Shown piece by piece: positions 60,001 through 64,000 of a stretch of 64,000 nt of DNA. This stretch comes from Erythrocercus mccallii (lineage: Eukaryota; Chordata; Aves; Passeriformes; Dicruridae): positions 281,524 through 345,523 of the forward strand of contig VZRG01000728.1 in the NCBI GenBank assembly GCA_013397435.1. The letters run 5' to 3'. Each line of letters opens with the position of its first letter. Positions within the stretch are counted from its first letter, which is position 1. The notes beneath the pieces were generated by a model. The model was not told the DNA's origin. It saw only the letters and a list, made by a program, of their open reading frames with translations, and did no database searches. The translations under genes and the position numbers were made by a program.

Positions 60001-62447
60001 TGGGAAGGAACAACACACAGGGCACGTGTGGGTGAGTCAAGGGAAGACCAGCAAGGTTCACTCTGTCTCCACAAGAGAGCTCAGACACAGCAAAACTTCT
60101 CCAGCAGGAGAGGGAATGGCAGCACTTCCATGGATTTTGATTGGAGCTGATCAATCTCACATATCCCAAAAGCCAAACTCACAGTTGGAATACCAGCATT
60201 CCCATGTTAACGTCAAAGACTTTCTGACTGCTTTTCACTGTCTTACAGCACCTCTCCTGGAGTTGTTCTTGTGAGGAATATTTCATCTCAGCTCCCTGAG
60301 CTTCCCTGTGTGAGGCACTAACAGAAATCCTGTCACTGGTTCAGCTGGACAGACATTTCAGGAAAGGCTCCAGAATAACACCAGCCACAAATTGTTGTCA
60401 CTGATGGAGAGGTGCTGGTGCTTATTGGCTAATGGATTTTTGATGGGAAAAATACAATTCTGTACACTTAGGCAAAGCCTGCAGGCCGCCTGCTTTGGGG
60501 AGACTTTACTGCTCCAGCTACATTAAGTGGTTTCAGTGAAACCCTGAAGCAACGTGCCAGAAGTGAAAGCATTCTGCTGGAAATAACCACTGGACTCCTG
60601 CACCCCTTAAGTATCTGTGGCAGAGATCAGAAGGAGTAAGTGCTCTGCTACCCTGCAGGCTGAGCCCAAACCCATCGCAGCAAGCAAGAACTCTGGATTG
60701 CCTCGGGCTGGACCAAGGACTGACACAGCTCTGGAGCTCCTGGCTGCCCTTCCACAGATCTGTTCCTCACACGGCAGTGCTGTGGCTGCTGATGAAAAGC
60801 ACACTTCCCAGAGTTGCATTTTATCTTCTTTTTGCCAGAGTCAGGATTAAATGCGGGAGATGGTATTTCATGTTCGGACTCGGATATTTAGTAATTCTTA
60901 TCTACATTACAGTCTCACAAGCTGAGTTCTGCAGCACTTCCAGCTAACAAACTAAAAATGGAGCTGTATCTCTTTCTACAAGGCCTTTTAAGGATAAATT
61001 GTCCAATTAAGAAATGACACCTAAATTATTTTTACTTTTAACCCAATAACCCACCACCTGTGGCCCACAATGTGGATTTTTCTATCCAATTATAAAATAC
61101 CACCCAAAGCCATGAAGAAGAAGGTGAAAAAGAAGAACTGGCCTCTGCCCATCTTGCTTATTATATATTACTATATTCTAAACCCTTAAACTCTAAGTTT
61201 TCCACCATCTGATATTACACACTTTATTCAAACTCCACACCCACAATCCCAGTTCTGTCATTCAATTTTGGAAACCTTCTCCACATCCTCAGGTCAAATG
61301 CAGTTTTCTTGGGGGTCAGTGCTTGTCAGCACAGAAAGTCTAAAATTCTCAGTGCCCAGGGTTCCAACATTATGCTTCCACTAAAACTTGCACAAGATAA
61401 TTTAACAGCTTTTTATGACATTCTGATCTTGCCTGCCCAGTGCAGCGTTGGAGCTGCAGATACAGGAAACCCTGAACAAAACCAAGGCTGGAAAGACTCC
61501 CCAGAATCACTGAGATGTTTCAGCAGCTCAGAGGCACACACATCACAAGTGGCACACATGATCTTTTTAATGCATTATTCGCCAACACCCCAGCACTGCC
61601 TTTCACAAAACTAATTCTTCCTGGGCCCTGTAATGCTCCTAGGATGGCATATTTCCAGTCACTAGTAAGTCTGGAGACACTGGCCTGGAAAGCTGTCAAA
61701 TTCTATTTGAAATGTCTCAGTTAATTAAATATGTCACTCGTAGCAGAGTAAAATTATGCTGCTGAACAGATGTCACTGGGCAAATTGTCTGACTGTACTT
61801 GCATGTGAACATTTTCAGACTGCTACGGAATTCTGGTTAAAAGATCCAAGAAAACTGCTCTTAACAGGGAAAATTTATAAACATAGAAATTTAAGTAACT
61901 CCAATGAAAGATCAGAACTTATTAAAATAGAACTAACAAAATGCAAACAGTGCTGAGGGATTACAAAAGGTTATTGCAAGCATCTGCAATACTTTTAGGA
62001 AGCCAAGCTCCTACAATAATGAAAAGTCACAGAGCCTAAGTTTAGCCTTAGACTCCAACCAACAATTACATCTTCTCTGTACCTTATTCTCGTTTTGGAG
62101 TGTGTGCCTGTAGGCTTGCATTTGCATTTTTAATTTTAAAGAAGTTTTATTGCCATTTCTGCCAATTTGTTGAAACATGAAAATGTAATTTTTGTTTTGA
62201 ACTAAACCCACAATTTCCTCCCTGCCACCAGCACGAACCATTTGCTCTAAGCAGGCTGTGCTCATATTGCACTTGCAGAATCACGCACTTTTAGAGATAT
62301 GTCTTCATTTTACCCTGTGCCTCACTGTGCCTCTCAGTAACCTTTTAAAATGCTGGGTGAAGAGGGCAGATCTTTGTGTTTAAATCCCAAGCCTGTAAAT
62401 CTGTTTTAAAACCCAGGAGGTGCAAAAGCCCTAAATAAAGCTGCAGG

Positions 62448-62570
62448 TTGTCAGACCAAAGGTCCACCTAGTCCTATATTTTGTCTCCACCAGTGGCCAA
62501 CACTAAGGATATAACTCATGAAGAGGAGAAACATTCTCCATCTCCCCAAAATAATCCTTTATGAGCCAGG
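62448..62570. mobile_element. Ancient interspersed repeat (bird/reptile type)
   Basis: gtcagaccaaaggtccacct, agtcctatattttgtctcc and accagtggccaacacta match, from memory, a widespread sauropsid repeat phrase (ggaccaaaggtccatctag...cagtggccaatacc). I cannot name the family with certainty; it may be an old CR1 or SINE tail. Confidence 0.5.
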
Positions 62571-64000
62571 GATCAATGCAGGGTGGAAACTGAGATTAAA
62601 CAGAAGCTCACAAGGGTGTTCTCAGCGTCTCCTGCCGCTCTTCCTTCCCAATTAAAGCAGTGGCTTCCAGGAAGAGCAATTAATTTGGTAGCACAACCAG
62701 GCTGCAGCTCTGTGCTCAGGCTCAGGGCACAATCACAGCTTGCTGTGCTCTGGAGGCTGCTCCTGTGGAGGAGGCTTTGATTTCAGTGCCCAGCACAAGT
62801 TTAGTGGGACAGAAGAAGAGCCAGGAGCATCCCCACCGTGTCAGGAACCTGGGTGGTTTTGTCTGGAGGCTGCCTGGGAACGCTCATGTGGTTTTCTAGG
62901 GTGGGAGGGTTGTTCTTATCTGGGCAAGCAGAGCTGTGTGGGACCCCTGGCAACTCCACAGACCCCTGTTAATGTTAACACCATTCCCACCCAAATCCCC
63001 ACAGCTGCTCCCTGGCTTTGCCAGCAGCACCATTGCTTGCACAGAGGGGTCACTGCTGAGTGCCTGAACCCCTTCCTAAACAAGCACATCCTCAGAGACA
63101 GGGGTGCTCCCACCCTCAGCCTCTGCCCAGGTGAACACATCCCAAACTCTGCCCAGCTGCTGGAATATGGCACTTTGGGGTCCTGGCAAAGCCTGGAGAG
63201 ATATTTCAAATAACATCAGGCTACACTCTCAGGAGATTATGGCTCATTTCCAACTACTTTTGCTTCAAGATATGACTTAAAATTAGGATGAGGTGATTCA
63301 AAATAAAACCAGGGGTCTGAGCTACCAAGCAATGAGTGAGTTTAGAGGGTGGAAGCAGCTGAAAAGATGGGAGGTGAAATATTCCTTCTTCCTTTCTCTT
63401 TTTTTACCCATTAATTATGTTCCTACATTCCCTGCATTTTGCCTTAACCTTTCTTCATCATCTCTTCACTGCCTTTCCTATTCCCTGCATTATTCCCCCT
63501 CCAGCCCTTCTTTCATCACCTCTTGCATGCTGAGGTTTATTATTCAACAGGAGAAAACATTTTCCTTGGTAGATAAAAACACAACAAAGCAACACGACCA
63601 CACTGGTGCTTTCCTTCAACAAGCCTGGGAGCTGTGGGTGCCTCCCAGGGTGTGAGGCTGGCACCTGTCAGTGCCCAGCTGCACAAGATGTGGCATCAGT
63701 GGGACCTTTTAATGCAGGTAACACCGCTCATCACCCCTGCTCTCAGGTCAGCCTCCATGCTCATGTTTCTCAGGCAGCAGAGGAAGAATAACCAGTGAAA
63801 TCAGTAAGGGTAAATTAGTTTTTAACGTCTTCCTTTGCTTTTTCACCTCTGTCTCTGCTCTGCACTTCCCCCTGAATCTCGTTCCTCGACTCTGCCATGT
63901 GTCAGACCCCTTTATGAGCAAATTAAACCCATCAATCCAGCAGCAAATGACTGCAGGGCAGCATCAGAGCCACGCCTGTGGCTTTGGGGAGGTGAGCCAC

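Larger units (their letters stand above)
52906..64000 (-). other. Intron upstream of window exon 1 (partial)
   Basis: At least 11.1 kb of intron, leading to the upstream prodomain exon outside the window. It holds CR1 fragments at 54696-54980, 55850-56027 and 56962-57070, and an old interspersed repeat at about 62448-62570. I searched for the expected prodomain sequence just upstream of GLLARGF and did not find it. The sequence from 57100 to 62440 appears unique. Confidence 0.8.

Noticed and set aside
52906..64000. Possible upstream ADAM12 prodomain exon
   Set aside because: I looked for minus-strand codons resembling the expected prodomain sequence followed by a phase-2 donor and found none.

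Overview
This window is vertebrate genomic DNA, almost certainly from a bird and probably a songbird. The evidence is a single gene broken into short exons with GT/AG introns, many avian-type CR1 LINE 3' ends on both strands, a passerine-style solo retroviral LTR, short microsatellites and low overall CpG. I see no bacterial or phage features. No long open reading frame has a recognisable product outside the exons described here.

The whole window lies inside one minus-strand gene, which I identify as ADAM12 (meltrin alpha), a membrane-anchored or secreted disintegrin metalloprotease. Eleven consecutive internal coding exons run from 52905 down to 1172. They join in frame into about 448 residues with no stop or frameshift. 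In order they give the later part of the prodomain (52827-52905, 49232-49308, 38664-38847, including the cysteine-switch cysteine and a furin-type RYKR site), the metalloprotease domain (34746-34811, 33844-33915, 32130-32299, 30885-30969, 26047-26195 with HELGHNFGMNHD and CIMN, and the first half of 7485-7662), the disintegrin domain (7485-7662, 2634-2723, 1172-1367) and the start of the cysteine-rich domain (end of 1172-1367). The signal-peptide and first prodomain exons lie beyond base 64000. The rest of the cysteine-rich domain, the EGF-like, transmembrane and cytoplasmic exons lie beyond base 1. The alternative 3' ends that make the long and short forms are therefore not visible.

The remaining 98 percent or so is intron. 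It holds about fifteen CR1 fragments of different ages, one 443-bp solo LTR (21653-22095), two very old CR1-like relics (about 4880-5660 and 46045-46330), a possible MIR/CORE-SINE relic (46550-46690), several simple and tandem repeats, and one 270-bp assembly gap (11719-11988) flanked by a CTCCT repeat. A few intronic patches have unusual structure, such as inverted repeats or CpG clusters, and could be regulatory; these are listed as findings.

I did not find an undescribed system. The content is an ordinary, well-preserved avian ADAM12 locus. The most useful observations are the exon model, splice-site details that could permit alternative isoforms, the solo LTR with matching termini, and two CpG-dense intronic patches.
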